From: Pelagibacterales bacterium SAG-MED39
GTDB lineage: Bacteria; Pseudomonadota; Alphaproteobacteria; Pelagibacterales; Pelagibacteraceae
DNA: 64,000 nt
Direction: 5' to 3'
Assembly (NCBI GenBank): GCA_014653625.1
Contig: JACWEI010000004.1
Coordinates: forward strand, 1 to 64,000
Part shown: positions 1 to 10,572 of the stretch, piece after piece
Position numbering within the stretch: the stretch's first letter is position 1
Layout: each line of letters starts with the position of its first letter
Made by a program: the position numbers and the translations under genes
The notes under the pieces: model-generated
Seen by the model: the letters and a program-made list of their open reading frames with translations, nothing else
The model's database searches: none
Told to the model about the DNA's origin: nothing

Positions 1-1245
1 TTACTCTTATTTGTTGGAGCAATGGGTAAATCAGCTCAAATTTTACTTCACACTTGGTTACCAGATGCTATGGAAGGTCCAACACCTGTTTCAGCACTTA
101 TTCATGCTGCCACTATGGTCACGGCAGGTGTTTTTTTAGTTGTTAGATGTTCGCCTATCTATGAATATTCAGAACTAGCATTAAATATTGTTACTATTGT
201 AGGCATGAGTACAGCTTTTTTTGCAGCTACTGTGGCGCTAGTCCAAACGGATATTAAGAAAATTATTGCATATTCAACTTGTAGTCAATTAGGATATATG
301 TTTTTTGCTGCTGGAGTAGGTGCTTATAATGTTGCAATGTTTCATCTTTTTACTCATGCATTTTTTAAAGCTTTACTATTCTTAGGATCTGGTTCAGTTA
401 TACATGCATTCAAAGATGAGCAAAATATAAATAAAATGGGGGGAGTTTATAAAAAATTACCCTACACCTACATATTAATGATCATAGGAACTTTAGCTTT
501 GACTGGTTTTCCATTTTTATCAGGATTTTATTCAAAAGATGCAATTATAGAGTTTGCTTATTTAAGAGGAAATACAGTTGGGTATTATGCAGCAGGAATT
601 GGAATTATTACAGCATTTCTTACTTCAATTTATTCATGGCGACTAATATTCAAAACTTTTCATGGCGAATATAACAATAAAGATATCAAGATTGAAGAAA
701 CTCACGAGTCTCCTTTAGTAATGTTGATACCTTTAATTTTATTATCTATAGGTGCTATATTCGCTGGGTACACATTTAAAGAGTTATTTTTAAGTTCAGG
801 GTTTACGAATAATTTTTGGCAGGAGTCCATTTTTTTTCTAGAACCATTAAGCACCAAACATCCTCCTTTTTGGTTTTTAATTTTAACTCCTGTGATAGTA
901 GTTTTGTCAATTCCAGTTGCTTATTATTTATTTGTTAAAAATAAAAATTTACCCGAAAAAATAGCAAACGTTAATAAACCATTATATCAATTTTTGATAA
1001 ATAAATGGTATTTTGACGAACTTTATGATTTCTTAATTATAGTTCCATCAAAAAAGATAGGATTATTTTTATGGAAATTTTTTGATATAAAAATAATTGA
1101 TGGTTTTGGACCAGATGGTATTTCATTATTTATTAAAAAATGTTCTTTAAAAGCAAATAAGTTTCAAAGTGGATTCATTTATCAATATGCATTTGTAATG
1201 TTGCTTGGTTTATCTGCTTTACTAACATTTTTAATTGTTAAGTAA
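1..1245 (+). CDS. nuoL: NADH-quinone oxidoreductase subunit L (5' truncated by window edge)
   Basis: Open in frame from base 1; HTWLPDAMEGPTPVSALIHAATMVTAGVFL motif; followed by nuoM and nuoN. Confidence 0.95.
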   Translation, partial: LLLFVGAMGKSAQILLHTWLPDAMEGPTPVSALIHAATMVTAGVFLVVRCSPIYEYSELALNIVTIVGMSTAFFAATVALVQTDIKKIIAYSTCSQLGYMFFAAGVGAYNVAMFHLFTHAFFKALLFLGSGSVIHAFKDEQNINKMGGVYKKLPYTYILMIIGTLALTGFPFLSGFYSKDAIIEFAYLRGNTVGYYAAGIGIITAFLTSIYSWRLIFKTFHGEYNNKDIKIEETHESPLVMLIPLILLSIGAIFAGYTFKELFLSSGFTNNFWQESIFFLEPLSTKHPPFWFLILTPVIVVLSIPVAYYLFVKNKNLPEKIANVNKPLYQFLINKWYFDELYDFLIIVPSKKIGLFLWKFFDIKIIDGFGPDGISLFIKKCSLKANKFQSGFIYQYAFVMLLGLSALLTFLIVK

Positions 1246-2726
1246 TGAATTTTCCTATTCTTTCTTCCTTAATATTATTACCTACCATTGGTGCTTTTTT
1301 TCTTCTCTTTACACGAAATAATAACAAAAATAATATAACAGTGAAATATGTTGCTTTGTTTACTTCATTAGTAAATTTTTTTTTATCAATTTATTTATGG
1401 ATTTTGTTTGATCAATCGACATCTGAGTTTCAATTTGTTGAGGACAGAATTTGGATTGAGGGTCTTATAAATTACAAAGTAGGCATTGATGGAATCTCAA
1501 TATTATTTATTATTTTAACAACGTTTATAACTCCACTTTGTATAATTTCGGTAAACAATTCGATTAAAGATAGACTAGGTGAATTTTTAATTGCGGTTCT
1601 AGTTATGGAGTCTTTCATGATTGGTGTTTTTTGTTCACTGGATCTTGTAGTCTTTTATCTTTTTTTTGAAGCTGGCTTAATTCCTATGTTTTTAATCATT
1701 GGAATTTGGGGAGGTTCTAGAAGAGTTTATTCAGCATTTAAGTTTTTTTTATTTACATTATTAGGATCAGTATTAATGCTGGTAGCCATAATTTCTATTT
1801 ATTGGATATCAGGAACTACTGATGTAACCCAACTTTATGAATTAGGAATTGATGCCAAATATCAAAATCTTTTGTGGCTTGCCTTCTTTAGTTCTTTTGC
1901 TGTCAAAACTCCTATGTGGCCTGTGCACACTTGGTTACCAGATGCACATGTTGAAGCTCCAACTGCTGGGTCAGTTCTTTTAGCTGCGATTTTACTTAAA
2001 ATGGCAGGTTATGGATTTATTAGATTTTCATTAGGTTTATTTCCTGTAGCATCAGAAATTTTCACACCATTAATTTATACTTTAAGTGTTATAGCTATCA
2101 TATTCACTTCTTTTATTGCTCTGATGCAAGAAGACATGAAAAAATTAATTGCGTATTCGTCGGTAGCACATATGGGTTTTGTAACTTTGGGAATTTTTAC
2201 AATTCAACAGCAGGGGTTAGAAGGAAGTATCTTGCAAATGATTAGCCATGGATTAGTTGCGGCAGCACTCTTTTTATGTGTGGGGGTAGTTTATGATCGA
2301 ATGCATTCTAGATTGATAGATTCTTATGGTGGTATTGTAAGTATTATTCCTAAATATTCAGTTTTATTTATGTTATTTACATTAGCTGCTTTAGGTCTAC
2401 CAGGAACAAGTGGATTTGTAGGTGAATTTTTAATTTTAATGGGAGCATTTAAAGATAATTTTTTAGTTGCTGTAATTGCAAGTTTGGGAGTTATAATAGG
2501 CGCAGCTTATATGCTTTGGTTATACAAGAGAGTAGTTTTTGGTAAATTAATAAATTCTGATTTAAAAAAGATGGTAGACTTAAATAAATCAGAGTTATTC
2601 ATCTTATCTTGTTTAGCAATACCAATTTTATTTTTTGGATTTTTCCCCGATGTCTTAATTAATACTATAGAAGTTTCAATTAGTGATTTAATAAGAGTAT
2701 ATAACCTTAATATTATGAGTAATTGA
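1245..2726 (+). CDS. nuoM: NADH-quinone oxidoreductase subunit M
   Basis: HTWLPDAHVEAPTAGSVLLAAILLKMAGYG motif; synteny. Confidence 0.96.
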   Translation: MNFPILSSLILLPTIGAFFLLFTRNNNKNNITVKYVALFTSLVNFFLSIYLWILFDQSTSEFQFVEDRIWIEGLINYKVGIDGISILFIILTTFITPLCIISVNNSIKDRLGEFLIAVLVMESFMIGVFCSLDLVVFYLFFEAGLIPMFLIIGIWGGSRRVYSAFKFFLFTLLGSVLMLVAIISIYWISGTTDVTQLYELGIDAKYQNLLWLAFFSSFAVKTPMWPVHTWLPDAHVEAPTAGSVLLAAILLKMAGYGFIRFSLGLFPVASEIFTPLIYTLSVIAIIFTSFIALMQEDMKKLIAYSSVAHMGFVTLGIFTIQQQGLEGSILQMISHGLVAAALFLCVGVVYDRMHSRLIDSYGGIVSIIPKYSVLFMLFTLAALGLPGTSGFVGEFLILMGAFKDNFLVAVIASLGVIIGAAYMLWLYKRVVFGKLINSDLKKMVDLNKSELFILSCLAIPILFFGFFPDVLINTIEVSISDLIRVYNLNIMSN

Positions 2727-2727
2727 A

Positions 2728-4146
2728 ATGACTAATTTAGAACTAGTTTTTCCAGAAATTTTTCTTGCATTATCAATAATGTTTCTGCTTATTTTAGGGG
2801 TTTTTAAAAAAGATAGTTCTAAATTAATTCAAAATATTTCACTTATTATTTTACTTAGCACAGCTGTAATAACATTCAATGAAACCATTGGTATAGAAGA
2901 AATTTTTTTATTTAATTCAAGCATTATAATTGATTATTTATCATCATTCATGAAGATAATTACATTGTTAGCAGCTTTCTTAGTTTTAGTAATTTCGTCA
3001 AATTATTTAAAAACATTTAAAATTTTTAAAATTGAATATCCAATTTTAATTTTAAGTTCAGTTCTAGGAATGATGATAATGATTAGTTCGAACGATTTAA
3101 TTGTATTTTATATGGGCTTAGAGATTCAATCACTAGCTTTATATGTTTTGGCATCATTTAATAGAGATCAACTTAAATCCTCTGAAGCAGGATTAAAATA
3201 TTTCGTCTTAAGTGCATTATCATCTGGTTTATTACTTTATGGATGTTCTTTAATCTACGGATTTACAGGCTCAACTAATTTTATTGTTATTGCTGAGCAA
3301 TTAAATCCAGATAATTATTCTATCACTTTTGGAATTGTTTTTATTTTGGTTGGACTGTCATTTAAAATTTCAGCTGTACCATTTCATATGTGGGCACCAG
3401 ATGTTTATGAAGGTTCCCCGACTTCTGTTACATTATTTTTCACAATGGTCCCTAAAATCGCAGCTCTCACCGTATTTATAAGATTCTTATATGTTCCTTT
3501 TTTATATTTAATAGATCAGTGGCAAATGATTTTAATTTTTTTGTCAATAGCATCTATGCTTTTTGGAGCAATCGCAGCTATAGGACAAACTAATATTAAA
3601 AGACTTATTGCGTACAGCTCTATAGGACATGTAGGTTATGCTTTAGCAGGACTAGCAACTGGTTCTAACGATGGAATTCAAAGCTCAGTTATATATATAA
3701 CCATTTATATAATAATGAACTTAGGTTTATTTTCATGTTTATTGATGATGAAAAGAAATCAAAGATATTTTGAGAATATTGATGATCTATCTGGTTTATC
3801 AAAAAATCACCCATTACTATCATTATCATTATTGCTAATTTTGTTTTCATTAGCAGGAATTCCACCTTTGGCAGGCTTTTTTGCAAAATTTTATATTTTT
3901 AAATCGGTCTTAGAGCAATCTATGTATTTTTTAGCTATAGTTGGATTATTATCAACTGTTGTTGCTGCTTTTTATTATTTAAGAATAATTAAGATTATGT
4001 ATTTTGATAAAGAAAAAGAAAAATATGACACTGATCATAGCTTGTGGTTAAAATTTTCTCTTACTTTTTCAACATTATTAATTCTAATGTACTTCATTTT
4101 TCCTGGTCAATTAATTGAAGTAATTTCTAGAATTAATATTATTTGA
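2728..4146 (+). CDS. nuoN: NADH-quinone oxidoreductase subunit N
   Basis: PFHMWAPDVYEGSPTSVTLFF motif; synteny. Confidence 0.96.
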   Translation: MTNLELVFPEIFLALSIMFLLILGVFKKDSSKLIQNISLIILLSTAVITFNETIGIEEIFLFNSSIIIDYLSSFMKIITLLAAFLVLVISSNYLKTFKIFKIEYPILILSSVLGMMIMISSNDLIVFYMGLEIQSLALYVLASFNRDQLKSSEAGLKYFVLSALSSGLLLYGCSLIYGFTGSTNFIVIAEQLNPDNYSITFGIVFILVGLSFKISAVPFHMWAPDVYEGSPTSVTLFFTMVPKIAALTVFIRFLYVPFLYLIDQWQMILIFLSIASMLFGAIAAIGQTNIKRLIAYSSIGHVGYALAGLATGSNDGIQSSVIYITIYIIMNLGLFSCLLMMKRNQRYFENIDDLSGLSKNHPLLSLSLLLILFSLAGIPPLAGFFAKFYIFKSVLEQSMYFLAIVGLLSTVVAAFYYLRIIKIMYFDKEKEKYDTDHSLWLKFSLTFSTLLILMYFIFPGQLIEVISRINII

Positions 4147-4676
4147 TGAAATTTAAAATCTTTAGATTTAAAAAAGTTAATAGTACTAATGATACCGCTA
4201 TCAGAATAATTAAAAGTTCAGTTTTTGATTATGGAATGATTATTTCAGAAATACAAAATAATGGCCGTGGTCAATATGGAAAAAAATGGATTTCTTATAA
4301 GGGCAATCTATTTATAAGTTTTTTTTACAATATTGAAAATTTTACCATTTCTCTAAAAAAATTGACTAATATTAACTTTATATCGGTTAAAAGATTGCTG
4401 TCTCTTTACTACAAAAATCAAATTATCCTAAAAAAACCTAACGATTTATTAATAGATAAAAAAAAGATATGTGGAATATTACAGGAAACATTAATAAAAC
4501 ATAATAAAAAATATTTAGTTGTAGGGATAGGAATAAATTTGATAAAGAATCCATATATAAAGAATTATCCTACGACAAATCTTTATAATTTAACAAAAAA
4601 AAAAATATCAATAAGAAAAATTGAAAATGAAATTAAAAAGATTTTTGAAACAAAACTAAGTAAATTTTACAAATAA
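4143..4676 (+). CDS. birA: biotin--[acetyl-CoA-carboxylase] ligase, catalytic domain only
   Basis: NGRGQYGKKW ligase motif, KPNDLLI..KKICGILQE; 177 aa without N-terminal HTH; downstream of nuoN. Confidence 0.85.
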   Translation: MMKFKIFRFKKVNSTNDTAIRIIKSSVFDYGMIISEIQNNGRGQYGKKWISYKGNLFISFFYNIENFTISLKKLTNINFISVKRLLSLYYKNQIILKKPNDLLIDKKKICGILQETLIKHNKKYLVVGIGINLIKNPYIKNYPTTNLYNLTKKKISIRKIENEIKKIFETKLSKFYK

Positions 4677-4689
4677 GAAAGAATTATTT

Positions 4690-5436
4690 ATGTATATATT
4701 AGGAGATATAGGAAATTCAGAAACCAAGATTTTCTTAGTTAATTCAAATTACAAAATTTTAAGAAATATAAATTTTTCATCTAAAGGAATTAACAATAAA
4801 ATTTTAAACATTAAATTTAATTCTTTAATTAAAGATTTTAAGATAATAAAAAAAATTTTGTTTTGTAGTGTTGTGCCTAAAAATTTTTATTTGATTAAAA
4901 ATTTCTTACTAAATAAAACTAAAAATAAATGTTATGAAATTAAAAATTTGAATTTAAGATCACTCATTAATATAAATGTAAATTATAAACAAGTTGGTTC
5001 AGACAGATTAACAAATGCAATTAGTTTACTTAACAGGAAAGATAATTTTATTATATTAGATTTTGGCACTGCAACAACTTTTGATGTAGTTATTAAAAAA
5101 ACTTATAAAGGAGGTATAATAGCTCCTGGTATTAAAATTTCTTTAAATACTTTATCTGATAAAGCAGCTTTAATTCCTAAAATAGACTTAAAAAAAATTA
5201 AGAAAATTATAGGTAACGACACAATTAGTGCTGTAAGATCAGGTTTTTTTTGGGGATATAGTGGTCTAATTGACAATATTATTAATTTGATTAAGAAAGA
5301 GACAGGAAAGTCTTTTAAATTGATAATAACAGGAGGATTTTCTGGTTTGTTTAAAGATTCAATCAAAACAAAAGTAATTCAAGATAAAGATATTACTATA
5401 AAAGGTCTAATTAAAATTTCTAAACTAATTAAATAA
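4690..5436 (+). CDS. coaX: type III pantothenate kinase
   Basis: DIGNSETK N-terminus, ILDFGTATTFDVV and GGIIAPGI motifs. Confidence 0.9.
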   Translation: MYILGDIGNSETKIFLVNSNYKILRNINFSSKGINNKILNIKFNSLIKDFKIIKKILFCSVVPKNFYLIKNFLLNKTKNKCYEIKNLNLRSLININVNYKQVGSDRLTNAISLLNRKDNFIILDFGTATTFDVVIKKTYKGGIIAPGIKISLNTLSDKAALIPKIDLKKIKKIIGNDTISAVRSGFFWGYSGLIDNIINLIKKETGKSFKLIITGGFSGLFKDSIKTKVIQDKDITIKGLIKISKLIK

Positions 5437-7095
5437 ATGAAAGACGAATTATTATTTTGCCCTCTTGGAGGATCTGGAGAAATTGGAATGAATATGAATC
5501 TTTTTGGCTATGGTCAGCCAGGAGATCATAAATGGATTATGGTCGATATTGGAGTTACATTTGCAGATGACTCTATACCAGGAGTAGATCTTATTTATCC
5601 TGACCCAGGCTTTATTGTAGAAAGAAAAGATAATTTATTAGGAATTATATTAACACATGCTCATGAAGATCATATAGGTGCAATCGCACACTTATGGCCA
5701 AAACTTAAATGTAAAATTTATGCTACACCTTTTACAGCAGTTTTAATAAGAGAAAAATTCAAAGAAAAACATATTGATATTACTAATGACCTAAAGATAG
5801 TTGAACTTAATGGTAACGTGTTATTAGATCCTTTCGATATAGAGTATATTACTCTCACTCATTCTATTTTAGAACCTAATGGTTTAAGAATCAAAACCCC
5901 TGCAGGAGTTATACTTCACACAGGGGATTGGAAAGTAGATCCAAATCCCTTAGTTGGTGAAAATATTAATTCTAAAAGATTAAAAGAAATTGGCGAAGAA
6001 GGCGTTCTTGCTATGATTTGTGACTCGACAAATGTTTTTAGCGCAGGAAGATCAGGCTCAGAACTTGATGTAAGAAAAAATTTATTAAATATTATGAGTA
6101 GATTAAAAAAACGTATAATAATTACGTCATTTGCTTCTAATGTTGCAAGAATGGAAACAGCTTTTTATTGCGCTAAAAAAACAGGCAGACAGATTTCATT
6201 AGTTGGTAGATCAATGCATAGGATCTATAAAGCTGCCAAACAATGTGGATACCTTCAAGATACAATTGACCCTGTAGATCCTAGAGATGCTAAAAATTTT
6301 TCAAGAGAAAAAATTGTTTATTTATGTACGGGTAGCCAAGGAGAACCAATGGGTGCTATGATGAGAATATCAAACTACACACACCCAGATGTTTTTGTAG
6401 AAAAAGATGATGCTGTAATTTTTTCCTCAAAGATAATTCCTGGTAATGAAAAAAAGCTTTATAAATTACACAATCAATTGGTCAAAGACGGAATTGAAGT
6501 CATATCAGAAGAAACAGAATTTATTCATGTCTCTGGTCATCCTAATCGAGAAGATTTAAAAGATATGTATCAATGGGTAAAACCAAGATGTGTAATTCCT
6601 GTTCATGGCGAACATAGACATATGATTGAACATATAAATTTTGCAAAAGAAATGCAGGTGCCATATCCTGTGCAAGTAGAAAATGGAGATATTGTGAAAT
6701 TATACCCAGGCAATGAACCTGAGGTATATGACAAAGCACCCAGTGGTAGATTATATTTAGATGGGAGTGTTAGTGTTGAGGAAGATTCACAATCAATTAA
6801 AGATAGAAAAAATTTAGGAACAAATGGATATTTGGAGGTTACGATTTTAATTACTCCAAAGGGAAATATTCATAATAATCCAATAACAACTTTTAGAGGA
6901 TTACCAATTTATGAAAAAGAAGAATTTATTTATGGATTAGAAAATGAAATAGAAAAAACAACAAAATCATTCAGATTAGGCAACAAACAACAAGAGTACA
7001 ATTTAATTGATGCACTTAAAATTGCTTGTAGAAAATTTACAAAAGAAAAAACTGGAAAAAAACCTTTTACAAATATTAATTTAGTTAAAATTTAA
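5437..7095 (+). CDS. rnj: ribonuclease J (metallo-beta-lactamase/beta-CASP)
   Basis: HAHEDHIGA motif, HTGDWKVD, VSGHPNREDL; 552 aa. Confidence 0.93.
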   Translation: MKDELLFCPLGGSGEIGMNMNLFGYGQPGDHKWIMVDIGVTFADDSIPGVDLIYPDPGFIVERKDNLLGIILTHAHEDHIGAIAHLWPKLKCKIYATPFTAVLIREKFKEKHIDITNDLKIVELNGNVLLDPFDIEYITLTHSILEPNGLRIKTPAGVILHTGDWKVDPNPLVGENINSKRLKEIGEEGVLAMICDSTNVFSAGRSGSELDVRKNLLNIMSRLKKRIIITSFASNVARMETAFYCAKKTGRQISLVGRSMHRIYKAAKQCGYLQDTIDPVDPRDAKNFSREKIVYLCTGSQGEPMGAMMRISNYTHPDVFVEKDDAVIFSSKIIPGNEKKLYKLHNQLVKDGIEVISEETEFIHVSGHPNREDLKDMYQWVKPRCVIPVHGEHRHMIEHINFAKEMQVPYPVQVENGDIVKLYPGNEPEVYDKAPSGRLYLDGSVSVEEDSQSIKDRKNLGTNGYLEVTILITPKGNIHNNPITTFRGLPIYEKEEFIYGLENEIEKTTKSFRLGNKQQEYNLIDALKIACRKFTKEKTGKKPFTNINLVKI

Positions 7096-7340
7096 TGAGC
7101 ATTACAGGCTTAGCTATAGTTTACATTATCATTTGGTGGATTGTTTTTTTTGCAATTTTACCAATAGATGTAGAAAGAAAAAAAACAGTTAAAATAGATG
7201 GTGAAGATCCAGGATCACCTGAAAATCCAAAAATGTTAAAAAAATTCGTATATTGTACAGGAATAACAACGATTTTGTTCATTATAATTTATTTACTAAT
7301 GAAATTTGAATATTTGAATTTAAGAAATATAATCATTTAA
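7095..7340 (+). CDS. DUF1467 family small membrane protein
   Basis: 81 aa with two TM segments; [12 protein letters not shown]...[11 protein letters not shown] typical of the family; between rnj and proS. Confidence 0.75.
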   Translation: MSITGLAIVYIIIWWIVFFAILPIDVERKKTVKIDGEDPGSPENPKMLKKFVYCTGITTILFIIIYLLMKFEYLNLRNIII

Positions 7341-7341
7341 C

Positions 7342-8676
7342 ATGTATATTTCTAAAGCATTTATCCCAATTCTTAAAAATAACCCTTCAGAAGCGAAAAT
7401 AAAATCACATCAATTAATGCTTAGAGTTGGAATGATTAAACAATCTTCAGCAGGTATTTATTCATGGTTACCAATGGGTTTTAAAATCATGAAAAAGATT
7501 GAAAAAATTGTTAGGGAAGAACAAAATAAAATTGGCGCTCAAGAAATTTTAATGCCTACTATCCAATCCAGTGAAATATGGAAAGAAAGTGGACGGTATG
7601 AAGATTATGGGGAAGAAATGCTTAGGATTAAAGATCGTCAAAATAGAGAAATGCTTTATGGACCAACTAATGAGGAACTTGTTACAGATATATTTAGATC
7701 CTCAGTAAAGTCGTATAAATCTCTTCCACAACTTTTATATCATATCCAATGGAAATTCAGAGATGAGATTAGACCAAGATTTGGGATAATGAGATGTAGA
7801 GAATTTTATATGAAAGACGCCTATTCATTTGATATTACAGATGAAGAAGCTTTATTTTCTTACAATAAATTTTTTTTAGCATATTTAAAAACTTTTAAGA
7901 GATTAGATCTTACTGCTATACCAATGGCTGCTGATACAGGACCTATTGGAGGCAATCTCTCCCATGAATTCATAATACTTGCAGAAACAGGAGAGAGCAA
8001 AATCTACACAGATAAAAGAATTTTTGATCTAGATAGTGAGGGAACGAAATTAGATAAAAAATCTCTTGAAGAATTAAGAAAAAAATATGAAAAGTTTTAC
8101 TCTGTTACTGATGAAAAATTTAACAAAAATGAGTTTGAAAAAAAAGTTTCAGAAACAAATCGCTTAAAAACAAAGGGTATAGAGGTTGGACATATTTTTT
8201 ATTTTGGAGATAAATACTCGAAACCTATGGGAGCATCAGTAGATTTACCTGAAGGAAAAAAAGATTTTGTTAAAATGGGATCGTATGGAATAGGTGTATC
8301 AAGACTGGTTGGGGCTATTATTGAGGCTAAATACGATGATAAAAATGAAGTCATGAAATGGCCAATTTCTGTTGCACCATATGACCTTTCAATAATCCCT
8401 ATGATAAATAAAAACGATACATCAGTATTAAAAAAAGCCAATCAAATAAATTTAGAGTTAGAAAAAAATGGTATAGAAACAATAATTGATGATACTGAAG
8501 AAAACTTATCTTCAAAAATAAAAAAAATGAACCTTATAGGTGTTCCGTATCAAATTATTATTGGTAAACAAACTGATGGAGATTTATTAGAATTTAAAGA
8601 AATTGGCAAAGAAGCAAAAAAAATTAATTTATCAGAAATAATTAAGATTATTAAAGAACAAAAAACAAAAAATTGA
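7342..8676 (+). CDS. proS: prolyl-tRNA synthetase (short form without INS editing domain)
   Basis: Class II aaRS motifs; 444 aa; synteny with lolC/dnaE. Confidence 0.95.
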   Translation: MYISKAFIPILKNNPSEAKIKSHQLMLRVGMIKQSSAGIYSWLPMGFKIMKKIEKIVREEQNKIGAQEILMPTIQSSEIWKESGRYEDYGEEMLRIKDRQNREMLYGPTNEELVTDIFRSSVKSYKSLPQLLYHIQWKFRDEIRPRFGIMRCREFYMKDAYSFDITDEEALFSYNKFFLAYLKTFKRLDLTAIPMAADTGPIGGNLSHEFIILAETGESKIYTDKRIFDLDSEGTKLDKKSLEELRKKYEKFYSVTDEKFNKNEFEKKVSETNRLKTKGIEVGHIFYFGDKYSKPMGASVDLPEGKKDFVKMGSYGIGVSRLVGAIIEAKYDDKNEVMKWPISVAPYDLSIIPMINKNDTSVLKKANQINLELEKNGIETIIDDTEENLSSKIKKMNLIGVPYQIIIGKQTDGDLLEFKEIGKEAKKINLSEIIKIIKEQKTKN

Positions 8677-9902
8677 TTTCCACATTAGAAAAAGAAATTA
8701 CATTTAGATTTTTAAGAGCCAGAAAAAAAGATGGTTTTTTAAATGTTATATCTATCTTTTCATTTATAGGAATAGGTCTCGGCGTAGCAGTATTAATTAT
8801 TGTCATGTCCGTAATGAATGGATTTCGAACTGAGTTAATAAATAAAATTGTTGGATTTAATCCACATATAACAGTTGATCCTTATGAAAATAAAATTGAA
8901 CTAGACAAAATAAATCAGGACTTAAAAAGCATTTCAAAGGACTTAATTTTAAGTAACTCAGGCGAGTCTATAATTATCAAAAGTGATATTTCCAAAGGGA
9001 TAATGTTGAGAGGTTATGAAAGTAATGATTTTCCAAAATTAAAGATTTTTGAGAATAAACTTTTTTTTGGTAACAACAAAATATTACCTAAAAATTATAT
9101 TTCAATAGGTAAAGAGCTCAGTTTAAGTCTTAATTTAGATATTGGTGATAGTATTACTTTAATGTCTTCTGCAGGAGTTGAAACTATAATTGGAAACCTT
9201 CCAAAACAAAAAATTTTTTTAGTATCATCTATCTTTGAAAGTGGTATGGCTGAATTTGATAATAATATAGCCTTTATTAATTTAAAAACTTTAGAAGAAT
9301 TTTTTAATTTAGATGAAAAAGATAGAAATTTAGAAATTTATTTAGATAATCCTAGGAACATTGAATACCAAAAATCTATAGTTCAAAGTAATTTTCCTAA
9401 TGATTTTATATATACATGGTCAGATATGAACAGTTCATTGTTTACAGCATTAAAAGTTGAAAGAAATGTTATGTTTATTATTTTATCTTTAATAATAATT
9501 GTTGCAGCTTTTAACATAATTTCAGGATTAACAATCCTTGTTAAAAATAAAACCAGAGAAATTGCTATTTTAAAATCTATAGGTGTTTTGAATAAGTCAA
9601 TTGTTAAAATATTTTTTTTAATTGGAATAATTATAGGAACTTCAGCAACAATTTTTGGTATTGTTTTAGGTGTAACTTTTTCTATGTATGTAGAAAATTT
9701 ACGCTTACTCTTAAGTTCTGCATTTAATATAAGTTTATTCCCGGAAGAGATTTATTTTTTAAGCACAATGCCATCAGAAATTAATCCTTTATCAATATTT
9801 ATTATTTCATTATGTTCAATCTTTATAACAATCATTGTTTCAATTTTTCCTGCCTTAAAAGCTGCTAAACTTGATCCGATTAAAGCCTTAAAATATGAAT
9901 AA
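8673..9902 (+). CDS. lolC: lipoprotein-releasing ABC transporter permease (LolC/LolE family)
   Basis: MacB/FtsX-like topology, ILKSIG..., adjacent LolD ATPase. Confidence 0.88.
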   Translation: MISTLEKEITFRFLRARKKDGFLNVISIFSFIGIGLGVAVLIIVMSVMNGFRTELINKIVGFNPHITVDPYENKIELDKINQDLKSISKDLILSNSGESIIIKSDISKGIMLRGYESNDFPKLKIFENKLFFGNNKILPKNYISIGKELSLSLNLDIGDSITLMSSAGVETIIGNLPKQKIFLVSSIFESGMAEFDNNIAFINLKTLEEFFNLDEKDRNLEIYLDNPRNIEYQKSIVQSNFPNDFIYTWSDMNSSLFTALKVERNVMFIILSLIIIVAAFNIISGLTILVKNKTREIAILKSIGVLNKSIVKIFFLIGIIIGTSATIFGIVLGVTFSMYVENLRLLLSSAFNISLFPEEIYFLSTMPSEINPLSIFIISLCSIFITIIVSIFPALKAAKLDPIKALKYE

Positions 9903-10572
9903 TATAATTGAAATCTCAAATTTGAATAAATCTTTTGACGCTTTAAAAAAAGTTAGAGTTTTGAAAAAAATTTCTTATAAATTTAAAAAAGGAAAAATTT
10001 ATTCTTTAATGGGTCCTTCAGGATCAGGAAAATCAACTCTCTTAAATCTACTTTCGTTAATCGATAAACCTAATTCAGGTTCAATCAGTATAGATAATAA
10101 GCAAATTGATTTTAATAATTCAAATAAAAACGATATTTTGAGAGCAAAGAAAATTGGTATTATTTATCAGCAAGATAATTTACTTCCTGATTTCACTGCA
10201 TTAGAAAATATCTATTTAGCTAGCCTTGCTGCTGGAAATAAAAGAAAATTATCTATTTCTAAAGCAAAAGTTTTGTTAAAAAAAGTTGGACTTTTAAATA
10301 GATCAGAACATTATCCTTCAGAACTATCTGGTGGAGAAAAACAAAGAATATCGATTGCAAGAGCTTTAATTAACAACCCTCAAATTATTCTAGCCGATGA
10401 ACCTACTGGAAGTCTTGATTTAAAAACTGCAAAAGGAATTTTTGACATCCTTAAAAAACAAATAAATTCAAACCGAATAATAATTTTTGCAACCCATAAT
10501 AGATTTTTTGCGAATAAGTCAGATTGCTTATTGGAAATGATTGATGGTAATATAAAAGCCATCAATGGCTGA
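9895..10572 (+). CDS. lolD: lipoprotein-releasing ABC transporter ATP-binding protein
   Basis: Walker [18 protein letters not shown] signature, ADEPTGSLD. Confidence 0.92.
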   Translation: MNNIIEISNLNKSFDALKKVRVLKKISYKFKKGKIYSLMGPSGSGKSTLLNLLSLIDKPNSGSISIDNKQIDFNNSNKNDILRAKKIGIIYQQDNLLPDFTALENIYLASLAAGNKRKLSISKAKVLLKKVGLLNRSEHYPSELSGGEKQRISIARALINNPQIILADEPTGSLDLKTAKGIFDILKKQINSNRIIIFATHNRFFANKSDCLLEMIDGNIKAING

